Part shown: piece by piece, positions 27,389 through 36,500 of the stretch
How positions within the stretch are numbered: position 1 is the stretch's first letter
Layout: the number at the start of each line of letters is the position of its first letter
Assembly (NCBI RefSeq): GCF_900187045.1
Contig: NZ_LT906453.1
Coordinates: 434,001-498,000, forward strand
DNA from: Dermatophilus congolensis
GTDB taxonomy: Bacteria > Actinomycetota > Actinomycetes > Actinomycetales > Dermatophilaceae
Reading direction: 5' to 3'
Length of the DNA stretch: 64,000 nt
Translations under genes and position numbers: made by a program
Notes under the pieces: generated by a model
What the model saw: only the letters and a program-made list of their open reading frames with translations
Told to the model about the DNA's origin: nothing
Databases searched by the model: none

Positions 27389-28441
27389 TCAGCGGCGTCG
27401 CGTGGATGGGGTGTCCGGGTTGGGGGCGGTGCCTGCGCAGATGGCCAGGAAGCGTTGGGCGACGCGATCGAGTGAGTATTCCTGCATGCGGTGGCGGGCT
27501 GCTTGGGTCAGGTCGGGGGCTTCACCGGCAAGGATTGCGCGGGCTTTATGTTCGAATTCCTCGAGGTTGCGTGCCTTGTGGACGATTTCGTTTTCGGGTA
27601 GCCAGGAGTCGTAGACGGGGATGTCGCGGACGAGGGTGGGGGTTCCGGAGGCGAGTGCTTCGAGAACGACGATGCCTTCGGTTTCTTCGTGGCTGGCGAA
27701 GCAGAAGAGGTTGGCTGCGGCGTAGGCGTCGCGGACTTCGGCTGCGGGTACGTAGCCGGGTAGGTGCACGTTGGGGGGTGCGGTGTCGATGGCTCGTTTG
27801 ACGGCTTTGGACATGGTGGCGCGGGGGGTGTGGCCGAACCAATAGAACTGAGCTTGGGGGATGCGTCGGGCGAGGTCGATCCAGTCGGTGAATCCTTTGC
27901 GGACCATGAGGTGTCCGACGGCTACGACGAGGGGGGTGTGGGGGGCGATGTTGTGACGTTCTCGGAATTGTTTTCCTGCTGCTGGTTTTCCGTGGAAGAA
28001 GTCGATGTCGACGCCGTTGGTGAGGGGATAGATGGGAGCGTCGAGTTGATAGCGGGTAAGCAGTTTTTTGGCGTAGGGGGTGGGGGTGATGATGGCGTCT
28101 CCGCCAGCGTAGACATGTCCGAGCCAGCGTCCGAAGAGCGGTGCAATGTGGTTTGCCCCCGCCCAGGAGTTTTCAAAGTCTTGTTGGGTGGAGTGGGCGA
28201 ATTGGATGACGCGGATGCCTTGTTTGCGTGCCCAGCGGCCGACGATGACTGAGTCAGGGAAGACGGTGTTGAGGACGAGTACGTCGGGGTGTTCATTGAG
28301 GCGGACAAGACGGATGCCGGGGTGGTGGAGCATGTGGCGTTGGTGGCGCATTGCTGCGCCGAGTCCGCTTTGGGTGACGAGGCGTCCGGTGCCGTTGTAG
28401 TGGTGGACGCGTAGTTGGTGGTGGGGGTGTGTGTCGGTCAT
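27389..28441 (-). CDS. GT4-family glycosyltransferase
   Basis: A 350-residue GT-B enzyme. The C-terminal donor-binding domain shows PLVVAVGHLMVRKGF, PNVHLPGYVP and the E-x7-E-like FASHEETEGIVVLEALASGTP. The acceptor domain is short and lacks a signal peptide. Similar pairs of enzymes build glucosyl- or diglucosyl-diacylglycerol, the lipid anchor of lipoteichoic or lipoglycan polymers. It is the last gene of an operon with a VTT membrane protein and a second GT4 enzyme. Lipid glycosylation is inferred from context. Confidence 0.83.
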   Translation of the reverse strand: MTDTHPHHQLRVHHYNGTGRLVTQSGLGAAMRHQRHMLHHPGIRLVRLNEHPDVLVLNTVFPDSVIVGRWARKQGIRVIQFAHSTQQDFENSWAGANHIAPLFGRWLGHVYAGGDAIITPTPYAKKLLTRYQLDAPIYPLTNGVDIDFFHGKPAAGKQFRERHNIAPHTPLVVAVGHLMVRKGFTDWIDLARRIPQAQFYWFGHTPRATMSKAVKRAIDTAPPNVHLPGYVPAAEVRDAYAAANLFCFASHEETEGIVVLEALASGTPTLVRDIPVYDSWLPENEIVHKARNLEEFEHKARAILAGEAPDLTQAARHRMQEYSLDRVAQRFLAICAGTAPNPDTPSTRRR

Positions 28442-28466
28442 CGGTGCTTCCTACGGGGCGGGTGGG

Positions 28467-29156
28467 CTAGGCGCCGATGCCGGGGAAGATGAGGTTGATG
28501 AGTGCGAGCACTCCGAAACTGTAGGCGAGGATGGACCACGGTTTGAGCAGGATAATGATGAGGGAGAAGGTACGTAGTCTCATCGTGGTCAGGCCTGAGA
28601 GATAGCAGAGGAAATCGTCGGGGGCCACGGGCATGGCGATAGCTATGGCGAAGTAGCGGGTGTAGTGGGGGTGGGTGAGCCAGCCGAGGTATTTGTCGAG
28701 TGTTTTGGGGCTGAAGCGTGCGCGTAGGACGTCCATGCCCAGTTGTCGTCCGATGAGGAAGGCGCCGATGGAGCCGATGACGGTTCCGAGGTAGGCGTAG
28801 ATGCTTCCTTTGACGGCTCCGAAGAGAACGGGGGCGGCGATGACGGTGATGCCCCCGGGAAGGATGGGGAAGATGGCTTGGGCGATGCACAAGCCGATGT
28901 ACCCCAGGGGGGCCAGGATGCCGAGGCGGTCGAGGAAGTCTCGTAGGGCTGGGACGGAGTGGAAGATTCCGGTGAGGAATCCGTAGATGACGAATGCTGC
29001 GCAGGCCAGCAGGCTGATTGCGGTGATCCAGCGAGAGATACGTAGGAATGTGGCTGCTTGGGGGCTGGTGGCCTGGCGGCGTTGGAAGTGTGCGAGGCGT
29101 TTTTCGCGGTGTGTTTGGTGGTGGTGTTCGGGTGAGGGGGGCGTGCTGTTGTTCAT
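28467..29156 (-). CDS. VTT/TMEM64-family (DedA-like) membrane protein
   Basis: A 229-residue integral membrane protein with a basic N-terminus (residues 1-40) and about five hydrophobic segments. The VTT core motif is seen as GYIGLCIAQAIFPILPGG with GSIGAFLIGRQLG further on. Members include lipid scramblase-like and DedA proteins involved in phospholipid or undecaprenyl-phosphate movement. It lies between two glycosyltransferases and its ATG overlaps the upstream GT stop by 4 bp. A role in moving lipid substrate across the membrane for these enzymes is plausible but inferred. Confidence 0.82.
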   Translation of the reverse strand: MNNSTPPSPEHHHQTHREKRLAHFQRRQATSPQAATFLRISRWITAISLLACAAFVIYGFLTGIFHSVPALRDFLDRLGILAPLGYIGLCIAQAIFPILPGGITVIAAPVLFGAVKGSIYAYLGTVIGSIGAFLIGRQLGMDVLRARFSPKTLDKYLGWLTHPHYTRYFAIAIAMPVAPDDFLCYLSGLTTMRLRTFSLIIILLKPWSILAYSFGVLALINLIFPGIGA

Positions 29157-30451
29157 GCGACGCGACCGATTCGGGGTGAGATGCGGCGGCGGTCGATGAC
29201 CTCTTCGTAGGCTTTGATGATTTTGTGGACGAAGGCGGTTTCGGAGTGGTTGAGGGCGGTAGCGCGGGCTTCTTGACCGAGTTGGGTGCGCAGCTTTGGG
29301 TTGGTGAGTAGTTCGGTCATGCGGTCGGTGAATTCTTCGGGGCTGTGGTACTGGTAACCGTTTACTCCTTGGGTGACAAGGTCATCCAAGACGGGGTCAG
29401 CTGCGCAGAGGATGGGCAGTTCGCTGGCGAGGGCTTCGAGGTAGGTGAGTCCTTGTGTTTCGCTGCGGGAGGAGGAGACGAATATGTCGCCGATGCGGTA
29501 GAAGGCGCAGACGTATTCGGGGTCAACGGCGCCGGTGAAGATGACCTTGTCGTTGAGTCCCATGCGGTGGGCTTGCTGGTGGAGGTTGCTTGCGTAGGGC
29601 CCGTCACCGACGACGACGAATCTCCATGGGATTTCCTCGGGGAGGGTTTTGAGGAGGTTAAAGGTTTCGACGAGGCCTTTTTCTTGGGCGAGTCGTCCGA
29701 CGTAGAGGATGACGGTTTCGTTTTCGTTGATGCCTAGGCGTTTGTGTAGTTCCGGGCGGGTCGTATGGGCGTCGGTGGGGGTGGGGGTGTTGATGGGGAC
29801 GGTTCGGTGCAGGTGGTTGGGTGCTGATGGTCCGGCGTCGGCGGGGGTGGTGCGGGGATGATCCGTGGCACCTAGTTCGGTGTGGCCCAGGCTGGAGGTG
29901 AATCTGGTGAGGTTAATGCCGGTGGGTATGACGGCTACTGGGGTGGTGACGCCGTAGCCGTCGAGGAGACCTTTGACCTTGCGGGTGGGTGAGATGACAA
30001 GGTCGGTAGCTCCCATCATGTGGCGGGAGCCGATGGCGACTGCCCCTTTGCCGACTTTTTCGCTGGGGCTGAAGTAGTGGGTGTAGTCCTCGTAGACGGT
30101 GTGATAGGTGTGCACGTGGGGTGCGTTGGTGTGTCTGGTGAGGCGGCGTGCCCAGAGGTAGGCGGTGAATTCGGTGTGTGAGTGGAGGATGTCTGGGCCC
30201 CATTCGCAGATGCTGGTGAGCACTTTGCGGTCGGTAGGGCGGGCGAGTCGGGCTCCGGGGTAGATGGCTCCGATGCCGATAAAGGCAAGTCGGTAGACGT
30301 CTCCGTCGAAGGAGGAGGTGCGTGCGTCGCCGGGGGTGATGACGCGGACGTCGTGTCCTTGGGCGATGAGTCCGCTTTGGAGGGTGCGCACGGAGGTGAC
30401 GACTCCGTTGACCATGGGCGAGTAGCTGTCGCTGAGTAGCAGGATTTTCAC
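29153..30451 (-). CDS. GT4-family glycosyltransferase (diacylglycerol glucosyltransferase-like)
   Basis: A 432-residue GT-B enzyme. The N-terminus KILLLSDSYSPMVNGVVTS and HSHTEFTAYLWARR, HTYHTVYEDYTHYFSP match processive 1,2-diacylglycerol alpha-glucosyltransferases. The donor domain follows with VGRLAQEKGL, FTGAVDPEYV and SRSETQGLTYLEALAS. An extra stretch of about 45 Pro/Thr/His-rich residues near 208-255 separates the two domains and is likely a flexible linker. GTG start with gggag upstream. First gene of the GT-VTT-GT operon. Confidence 0.85.
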   Translation of the reverse strand: MKILLLSDSYSPMVNGVVTSVRTLQSGLIAQGHDVRVITPGDARTSSFDGDVYRLAFIGIGAIYPGARLARPTDRKVLTSICEWGPDILHSHTEFTAYLWARRLTRHTNAPHVHTYHTVYEDYTHYFSPSEKVGKGAVAIGSRHMMGATDLVISPTRKVKGLLDGYGVTTPVAVIPTGINLTRFTSSLGHTELGATDHPRTTPADAGPSAPNHLHRTVPINTPTPTDAHTTRPELHKRLGINENETVILYVGRLAQEKGLVETFNLLKTLPEEIPWRFVVVGDGPYASNLHQQAHRMGLNDKVIFTGAVDPEYVCAFYRIGDIFVSSSRSETQGLTYLEALASELPILCAADPVLDDLVTQGVNGYQYHSPEEFTDRMTELLTNPKLRTQLGQEARATALNHSETAFVHKIIKAYEEVIDRRRISPRIGRVA

Positions 30452-30997
30452 AGCTGTGCTCCCTGTTCTCCTGTGCGGGTGGTGTGGCGAGGTGTAGTGG
30501 TGGTGGTGTTGTGGGGGTCAGATGGGGTCGACCTGCCTGTGGGGCGGGTCGTTCGAGTGTTTTGCGGACTGGCGTGGGTCCGGCTGTCTCGGGTTGTGGC
30601 CATCAGGGTCAGAATGTCATGTCGAGGTGGCGGGATGCTGAAATTGGTGGGGTGTGCCGGGCTCTGGGTGGTTGTTGGTAGCTGCTATTGCGCTGTGGGC
30701 TGGGGTGGTGGTCATGTTCTTTCGTTGTTATCGATGTCGGTGTGAAGTTGGCCTCAGGAGAGGATGACGGGTCTGGTGACTTTTTTGGGGGTGTGGGGGT
30801 TTTTTCGTCTTTGGGTGGCTGTTTTTTGTGGTGATTACGCGCTTGGCGAAGGGTGGTCACGGTTGTGTGTTGTGAATGAGGTTGGATGGATTTGGTCGAG
30901 TTAGTTTGAGGCATGTGACTTTTGCTGTGGGGTGTTTTGATGCCGGTGCACCAGGCAAGCGTTTCGAGCTGCTCAATGCGAGAACGCGTTTTATGGT
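30452..30997. other. 546-bp intergenic region, strongly G/T-biased on the plus strand
   Basis: Divergent gap between the GT operon (minus) and the cardiolipin synthase gene (plus). No credible gene is present; an open frame on the minus strand has low-complexity composition. The plus strand is G/T-rich with runs such as ttttttgggggtgtgggggtttttt at 30780-30806. It must hold both promoters, but no -10/-35 pair was clear enough to annotate. Confidence 0.4.
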
Positions 30998-32272
30998 GTG
31001 AGCATGTCGAAGATCGGTATACGGCGTTCTCCGAGTTTGCTGATGGGGCACGCAGTGAAGGTTGCTGCAGTGACGAGCTTGGCAATTCAGGCGGGGACGG
31101 TCGCGGGCCTGATTGCTTTTGATGCATATAAGAAGCGCGGGCGGCGTAAACGCGTCCAGTTCACTCGGCCGGGAACTTTTGAAAACCGTGTGGGTGAAAA
31201 TAGTGTTCAGATCTTCACATATGGTGCTGATCTATACGAAGAGATGATTTCCGATATTGAGAAAGCAAAGCATTCCGTTTTGCTTGAAACTTACCTATGG
31301 AAGAGCGATGAGGTAGGCACTCGCTTCCGTGATGCATTAAATGACGCAGCTCGGCGAGGAGTTGAAGTCAAAGTAATTTTTGACGGAATGGGAAATCTGG
31401 TAGTCAATCCGTTCTTTTACAAGTTCGATCCTTCTGTGCAGGTATTCCGCCTTCCGATTTTTCGCCCTCAGTTTATTTTTAACCCGATTGACTTCTCCGG
31501 ATTAACGCATCGGAAAATGCTCATTGTTGATCATGAGTGCGCCTACGTGGGGGGCTACAACTTAGGATCTCTGTATGCGACCCAGTGGCGAGACACCCAT
31601 GTGAAGCTAACGGGACCGGAAACATGGGAGCTGCAGCATTCTTTCCGCGTGGTGTGGAATAGGTTGGCAGCACGCGGACGGGGCCGAGAGGCGATGTCCC
31701 GCATTGACTCAAATGAGGCTTGGGATTCAAAAATTCGATCGGTAGATAATATTCCTGCTCGACGGACTTACCCGATTCGATCAATGTATTTGTCGGCTAT
31801 CGATAAGGCCGATGATCATATTTTCTTAACCACTGCTTATTTTATCCCAGACCAGCAGGTTCTGGATGCACTTATTCAGGCCAGCCAGCGTGGGGTCGAC
31901 GTACGTATTTTGATCCCTAAGGATTCGAATCACATTTTGGCTGACTTTGTGTCGCGGGGGTATTGGCGAAGGCTACTTGATGCAGGGGTGACGGTGCTGC
32001 TGTACGAGGACGCCATGATTCACGCGAAGACGATGACGGTGGACGGAAAGTGGTCCACGATCGGCACTGCCAATATTGACCGGCTGTCTTTGTCTTTCAA
32101 CTACGAAGTCAATACAGAGATCACTGATGCTGGGGTAGCCGCATCTATGGAGAAAATTTTCCACGCAGATGCAGGCAACGCTCACGCACTGACCCGGGAA
32201 GAGTGGCAACAGCGTCACCGGTTAGCGAGGTTCGCGGAGATCGTAGTGGCTCCATTTGCCCCGCTTATGTAA
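30998..32272 (+). CDS. cls: Cardiolipin synthase-like phospholipase D family protein
   Basis: A 424-residue enzyme with two PLD active-site motifs: THRKMLIVD near the middle (followed by VGGYNLGS) and IHAKTMTVD late (followed by IGTANIDRLS). Two HKD motifs are the hallmark of cardiolipin synthases that condense phosphatidylglycerol. One hydrophobic segment near residues 20-42 anchors the N-terminus. GTG 30998 and ATG 31004 are both possible starts; neither has a strong ribosome site. The gene is more A/T-rich than its neighbours. Phospholipid function fits the adjacent lipid-glycosylation operon. Confidence 0.88.
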   Translation: MSMSKIGIRRSPSLLMGHAVKVAAVTSLAIQAGTVAGLIAFDAYKKRGRRKRVQFTRPGTFENRVGENSVQIFTYGADLYEEMISDIEKAKHSVLLETYLWKSDEVGTRFRDALNDAARRGVEVKVIFDGMGNLVVNPFFYKFDPSVQVFRLPIFRPQFIFNPIDFSGLTHRKMLIVDHECAYVGGYNLGSLYATQWRDTHVKLTGPETWELQHSFRVVWNRLAARGRGREAMSRIDSNEAWDSKIRSVDNIPARRTYPIRSMYLSAIDKADDHIFLTTAYFIPDQQVLDALIQASQRGVDVRILIPKDSNHILADFVSRGYWRRLLDAGVTVLLYEDAMIHAKTMTVDGKWSTIGTANIDRLSLSFNYEVNTEITDAGVAASMEKIFHADAGNAHALTREEWQQRHRLARFAEIVVAPFAPLM

Positions 32273-32291
32273 CCCCTCCCCTGTGGGAGTT

Positions 32292-32585
32292 CTACTGGTT
32301 GGCAAGGATGTCGTCGTAGCGTCCGCTGTTGCGTTGAATGTGCTTACGCATGAATGAGCATTCCGGTACAACCCGGTAGGTTTGGCCGATTTTGACGTCT
32401 TCCAGGGCTCCCTCGACGAGGGCGGTCCCTATGCCTTTGCCTTCGAATTCGGGCAAGACGATGACGTGGGTGAAGGTGATGATGTTGTTGTCGGTTATGT
32501 AGGTGGCGATGCCAGCCAAAGTGCCGCCGTGACGAGCTTCGTAGCGTGTTTCGCTGGGGTTATCGGTGACGCTGATCTCAGACAT
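32292..32585 (-). CDS. Small GNAT-type N-acetyltransferase
   Basis: A 97-residue one-domain protein of the short YjdJ-like GNAT group. The acetyl-CoA loop PEFEGKGIGTALVEGAL and the ending VVPECSFMRKHIQRNS are diagnostic. The substrate is unknown. ATG 32585 is preceded by aaggga. It follows the osmoprotectant-binding protein gene by 31 bp and may be the last gene of that operon. Confidence 0.85.
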   Translation of the reverse strand: MSEISVTDNPSETRYEARHGGTLAGIATYITDNNIITFTHVIVLPEFEGKGIGTALVEGALEDVKIGQTYRVVPECSFMRKHIQRNSGRYDDILANQ

Positions 32586-32616
32586 GAGGTGAGGACTCCC
32601 TTCAGAAACTGTCGGG

Positions 32617-33531
32617 TTAGAAACCGTGAGCGCTAAGCCACTCTTTGGCCACATCGCTAGCGTTGCGTTTGTCGATGACTACTTTGGCGACCTCTTTGGT
32701 GAGGTCTTCGGTGCTCAGAGCAGCGCTGACTTTGTTGAGTCCCTGGGTTGCTTTCTCGTTTTTTGCGATGTCGGCGCGTACGAGTGGGGTGATTTGTTGT
32801 GCTCCGAAGAGGTTTTTGGGGTCTTTGAGCACAACGAAGTTGTTGGCGATGATTTGGGGATCGGTGGTGAATAGGTTAGCTGCGTCTACTTGACCGTTTT
32901 TGAGGGCGGTGACGGTCAATGCTCCGGCGGAGTCCAGGGGTTTGAATTCTTTGAAGTTGAGGCCATATTGCTTGGTCAGTCCTTGTAGGCCGTCGGGTCG
33001 TTGAGACCATTCTGGAGGGCCGCCGAGGATCATGTCACCGGATAGGGGGGCAAGGTCTTCGATGGATGTGAGGTGATGAATATTGGCGGTTTCTTTAGTA
33101 ACGACGACGGCGTCTTTATTTTCGGCTTGTGAAGGTTCCAGGGCCACCAAACCCTCTGGTAGGGATTTTTTGAGGGAGTCGATGGCTTCTTTGGGTGTAG
33201 AGATTTCTGCGTCTTTGTTGAGGTATTTAGCGAGGTTGCCGGTGTACTCGGGAATTACGCTGACGGAGCCATCTTTGAGTGCTCCCATGTAGACCTCGCG
33301 GCCACCGATGTTAAGTCGAGTGGTGACGTTAAGGCCAGCTTTGCTGAGGGCTCCTGCATAAATCTCTGCGAGGAGTTGGTTTTCGGGGAAGTTTGCTGAT
33401 CCGACAACGATCTGGCCAGTTCCAGAGGTGTTGCTATGAGTGGAGTCGAGGGGGTCGTTGCTAGCTCCGCAGGCGCTGAGGGCGAAGACTGCAACAACAG
33501 ATAGGGCACATATTCGGGTGCTGCGGTGCAT
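32617..33531 (-). CDS. opuCC: Osmoprotectant (glycine betaine/choline) ABC transporter binding lipoprotein
   Basis: A 304-residue lipoprotein with signal peptide MHRSTRICALS and lipobox LSAC. The mature part (GSANFPENQLLAEIYAGAL, GSVSVIPEYTGNLAKYL) matches OpuCC/ProX-type binding proteins for quaternary ammonium solutes. ATG 33531 has a good aggag site; a longer upstream frame lacks one. It is 40 bp after the second permease, in an operon for compatible-solute uptake. The exact solute is not determinable. Confidence 0.88.
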   Translation of the reverse strand: MHRSTRICALSVVAVFALSACGASNDPLDSTHSNTSGTGQIVVGSANFPENQLLAEIYAGALSKAGLNVTTRLNIGGREVYMGALKDGSVSVIPEYTGNLAKYLNKDAEISTPKEAIDSLKKSLPEGLVALEPSQAENKDAVVVTKETANIHHLTSIEDLAPLSGDMILGGPPEWSQRPDGLQGLTKQYGLNFKEFKPLDSAGALTVTALKNGQVDAANLFTTDPQIIANNFVVLKDPKNLFGAQQITPLVRADIAKNEKATQGLNKVSAALSTEDLTKEVAKVVIDKRNASDVAKEWLSAHGF

Positions 33532-33571
33532 GGCTACTCCTGAAGTGGTCGAGGCGAAGTGAGGATGGACT

Positions 33572-34267
33572 TTAGGTTTTTTGACGGTTTCGGGTGCGAA
33601 TGCCTGGGGAGACGACAAGCCGTTCTACGGCAATGAGAGAAAGATCGACTGCAAGGGCCAAACCAGCTACGAGAATGGCCCCGCCGCTCATCATGGCGAA
33701 GTCACGGAAGGCTTGCCCGTCGATGAGGAATCGCCCGAGTCCGCCCACGCTGACGGTGGCTGCGATTGTGGCCGTGGCGATGACTTGCAGTGCGGCTGAT
33801 CGTAGTCCGCTGAACAGGAGAGGAAGGGCGTTGGGCAGTTCGACGCGCCAAAGAATATGCATGGGGGTCATCCCCATGCCGCGTGCTGCATCGCGGGTGG
33901 CGGGGTCCAGCGAGCTGATGCCTGTGTAGGTTCCGGTGAGGATGGGTGGGATGGCGAGAAGGACGAGTACAGCGATGCTGGGGCCGAGAAAGGCCCAGTT
34001 GCTGTTCAGGTGTGGGCTGATGAGCAGGACGGTAACGAAGAGCAGTCCGAGGGTAGGGACTGATCTCATGCCGTTGGCGAGCTGCACGCCCCAGATGCGG
34101 CCTTTTCCGGTGTGGCCGATGTAGAGGCCGAAAGGTATCGCGATGAGAGAGGCGATCAGCAGGCTGATTGCGCAGTATTGAAGGTGTTCGATCAGGCGGT
34201 TGGGGATACCGGTGGTGCCTGTCCAGTTCATGGGGTCAGTGAGCCATGTCCAGATTTTGGTGATCAT
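33572..34267 (-). CDS. opuCD: Osmoprotectant ABC transporter permease
   Basis: A 231-residue membrane permease. The EAA-type loop is ATRDAARGMGMTPMHILWRVELPNALPLLFSGLR and several hydrophobic segments flank it. ATG 34267 overlaps the upstream permease stop by 4 bp (ATGA). A longer reading of the same frame extends upstream with low-complexity residues inside the other permease gene and is rejected. Likely pairs with the next permease as a heterodimer. Confidence 0.88.
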   Translation of the reverse strand: MITKIWTWLTDPMNWTGTTGIPNRLIEHLQYCAISLLIASLIAIPFGLYIGHTGKGRIWGVQLANGMRSVPTLGLLFVTVLLISPHLNSNWAFLGPSIAVLVLLAIPPILTGTYTGISSLDPATRDAARGMGMTPMHILWRVELPNALPLLFSGLRSAALQVIATATIAATVSVGGLGRFLIDGQAFRDFAMMSGGAILVAGLALAVDLSLIAVERLVVSPGIRTRNRQKT

Positions 34268-34905
34268 GTTGGGTCTTTTCTGGTCCAGGGGGTGGCCAGG
34301 GAGCTGAGGACAACGATGGTCAGGTCGAACAAAAGTGCCAGGAGTATGCAGGCGATGGTGCCGGCGATGATGGGGGCTGGGTAGGTGCGAGCGAATCCGT
34401 CGGTGAAGAGGGTGCCGAGTTGGTTGACTCCGATGATGGCGGCAACGGAGACGATGGAGACGTTGCTGATGGCAGCCACGCGTAAGCCAGCGCTGATGAT
34501 GGGGGTGGCCAGGGGGAGTTCGATGGTGAGGAAGCGGCGCAGGGGCCCAATTCCCATGGCGGTGGCTGCTTGGGTGATGGTGTCGTCGATGGCGTTGAGG
34601 GCGTCGGCGATGGTGCGTACGAGGAGGGCCAGGGTGTAGAGGGTCATGGCCACGATGACGTTGATGGGGTCGAGAATTTTTGTGCCCAGGATGAGTGGCA
34701 TGAGGATAAACATGGCCAGGGAGGGGATGGTGTAGAGCAGTGAGCTGGCGAGGATGATGGGTTGGTAGGCGTGACGGTATTGGTGGGCGATTCGTCCTAG
34801 GGGGATAGCTAGGAGGAGGCCTATGAGCAGTGGGGTTGCTGCTAGGAGGGCATGGTGGGTAGTGAGGTTGAGAACGTGGGTCCAGTTGTCGTAGAGCCAG
34901 TTCAT
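34264..34905 (-). CDS. opuCB: Osmoprotectant ABC transporter permease
   Basis: A 213-residue membrane permease with about five or six hydrophobic segments. The ATPase-contact loop is ITQAATAMGIGPLRRFLTIELPLATPIISAGLR. VGVNQLGTLF-type residues follow, as in OpuCB/ProW-like proteins. It overlaps both the ATPase gene upstream and the other permease downstream by 4 bp, a fully coupled arrangement. Confidence 0.88.
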   Translation of the reverse strand: MNWLYDNWTHVLNLTTHHALLAATPLLIGLLLAIPLGRIAHQYRHAYQPIILASSLLYTIPSLAMFILMPLILGTKILDPINVIVAMTLYTLALLVRTIADALNAIDDTITQAATAMGIGPLRRFLTIELPLATPIISAGLRVAAISNVSIVSVAAIIGVNQLGTLFTDGFARTYPAPIIAGTIACILLALLFDLTIVVLSSLATPWTRKDPT

Positions 34906-36017
34906 GGGCGTTCCTGGCTGGTGGGGTGGTTTCTCGTGTTTTCGATGGCATCCAGTAGTTGGTTGGCGTGAATAGTGCCAGCGAATGTGCCATCGGGGTG
35001 GGTGAGTACGCCGCGTCCGCTGGGTGAGGATAGGGCAGCGTCGAGGGTTCGGCGTAGGGAGGAGTTGGTGGTGGCTAGGGTGCCGCCGCGGTGGAGGTGG
35101 TGGCTGGCCAGTGGTTGGGTGATGGTGGTTGTGTCGACCCAGCCGAGTGGTTTGTTGTTGTTATCGAGGGCGAGGATCCAGTGTTGGCCGGCTGCGGTGG
35201 TGGTGATGTGGGTGGGAGTGTCTCCGAGGCGGACGGTTGTTTCGTGGATGAGAGGCAGGTTTGGGGTGGCGGTGAAGGCTAGGCAGCGGTAGCCGCGGTC
35301 GGTTCCGATGAAGTCGGCGACGAAGTCGTCGGCGGGGTTGGTGAGTAGTTCGGTAGGTGTGCCGGTTTGGGCGAGGGATCCCCCGACGCGCAGGACTGCG
35401 ATGTGGTCGCCAAGGCGGATTGCTTCGTCGATGTCGTGGGTGACGAGGACGATGGTGGTGCCGAGTTCGTGTTGGAGTCGGCGTAGGTCGTCTTGGAGTT
35501 GGGTGCGTACGACGGGGTCCACGGCGCTGAAGGGTTCATCCATGAGGATGAGTGGTGGGTCTGCGGCTAGGGCACGGGCGACGCCGACGCGTTGTTGTTG
35601 CCCGCCGGAGAGTTGGCGTGGGTAGCGGTGGGCGTGTTCGGGGTCGAGGCCGACGAGGTTGAGCAGTTCGCGGGCGCGGTCGCGGACTTTTTTCTTGGGG
35701 GTTCCTAGCAGGATGGGGACGGTGGCGATGTTGTCCAGGACGGTGCGGTGGGGGAATAGTCCGCCGGCTTGGATGACATAGCCGATGCCGCGGCGTAGCT
35801 GGTCGGGGTTCATTTCTGCGGTGTCGCGGCCGTTGATGGTGATGGTTCCGCTGGTGGGTTCGACCATGCGGTTGATCATTCGCAGGGTGGTGGTTTTGCC
35901 GCATCCGGAGGGGCCGACCAGGACGGTGACTTTTCCGGTGGGCGCTTCTAGTGAGAGCCCGTTGACGGCTGTTGTTCCGCGGGGATAGGTCTTGACGACG
36001 TTATCCAGGTGAATCAT
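34902..36017 (-). CDS. opuCA: Osmoprotectant ABC transporter ATPase with C-terminal CBS region
   Basis: A 371-residue ATPase. Walker A VGPSGCGKTT is near residue 33, the signature is LSGGQQQRVGVARAL and Walker B LILMDEPFSAVD. After about residue 240 a CBS-type module follows (TTTITQPLASHHLHRGGTL and GVLTHPDGTFAGTIHANQLLDAI). In OpuA and OpuC systems CBS domains sense ionic strength or c-di-AMP, so similar control is likely but not shown. Good gggaag site before ATG 36017. First gene of the operon. Confidence 0.9.
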   Translation of the reverse strand: MIHLDNVVKTYPRGTTAVNGLSLEAPTGKVTVLVGPSGCGKTTTLRMINRMVEPTSGTITINGRDTAEMNPDQLRRGIGYVIQAGGLFPHRTVLDNIATVPILLGTPKKKVRDRARELLNLVGLDPEHAHRYPRQLSGGQQQRVGVARALAADPPLILMDEPFSAVDPVVRTQLQDDLRRLQHELGTTIVLVTHDIDEAIRLGDHIAVLRVGGSLAQTGTPTELLTNPADDFVADFIGTDRGYRCLAFTATPNLPLIHETTVRLGDTPTHITTTAAGQHWILALDNNNKPLGWVDTTTITQPLASHHLHRGGTLATTNSSLRRTLDAALSSPSGRGVLTHPDGTFAGTIHANQLLDAIENTRNHPTSQERP

Positions 36018-36450
36018 GCGGTCTTCCCATGCTTTCGGAAGAGAGCCGGTGTGCTCTCTGCTGTGCTGGGACCTTATCGGAGTAGTGGCTGAGGGCTCCG
36101 TTGGGCAGGTGCCGGTGGGCGTCGTGTCGTGGCGAGTTTTTGATGTGTATTGGGGGGTAACGGTGGGCAGTGTTTGGTTGGTGTTTTCGCAGGATGGGTT
36201 ACTTGCAGGGTGTTACTCGTCGCGTAAGTGAGGGTTTGTGTACCCAAAAAAGGAAGAGATTTTTCATCTCTGCTGAGAAAGCGTTCAGCTTATTTTTGGT
36301 CTGCTGGGAGAGAACATTTCTGTCGGATTTTTAGGAGCAGCACAGCAAATTTCAGGCGCGTTTTTGTCTATGTCCCGATGGTTACCTGTTCTTTGAAAAC
36401 ACTGATCTTCTGAATGGGTATCGTGCCTTCGCTGTGACTTTTCTCAAATA
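36018..36450. other. Upstream region of the osmoprotectant operon
   Basis: About 430 bp without a gene. Near the operon start is a perfect 7-bp hairpin, agagagc-cggtgt-gctctct (36040-36059), about 23 nt upstream of ATG. I looked for a c-di-AMP (ydaO-type) riboswitch and did not recognise one. The segment 36240-36420 is A/T-richer and probably contains the promoter. Confidence 0.4.
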
Positions 36451-36489
36451 CAAAACCCCCGATCAGACTTGGTCTGATCGGGGGTTTTG
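36451..36489. terminator. Perfect intrinsic terminator after tRNA-Leu
   Basis: An 18-bp perfect stem (caaaacccccgatcagac and its complement) with a 3-nt loop (ttg). The A/T ends give a T-run on either strand, so it can act in both directions. It lies 11 nt beyond the tRNA 3' end. Confidence 0.9.
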
Positions 36490-36500
36490 TAGATGATCTG

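Noticed and set aside
18603-30846. Shared 13-mer tgattacgcgctt in two distant intergenic regions
   Set aside because: Only two copies, no flanking similarity or symmetry; likely chance.
30609-31127. Minus-strand frame across the cls upstream gap
   Set aside because: Composition is Ser/Pro/His low complexity and it runs into the cls coding region.
34268-34993. N-terminal extension of the second osmoprotectant permease
   Set aside because: Lies out of frame over the first permease, is Pro/His-rich, and the ATGA overlap gives a proper start at 34267.
36018-36450. c-di-AMP riboswitch upstream of the osmoprotectant operon
   Set aside because: Expected from other actinobacteria, but I could not recognise the conserved core by eye.
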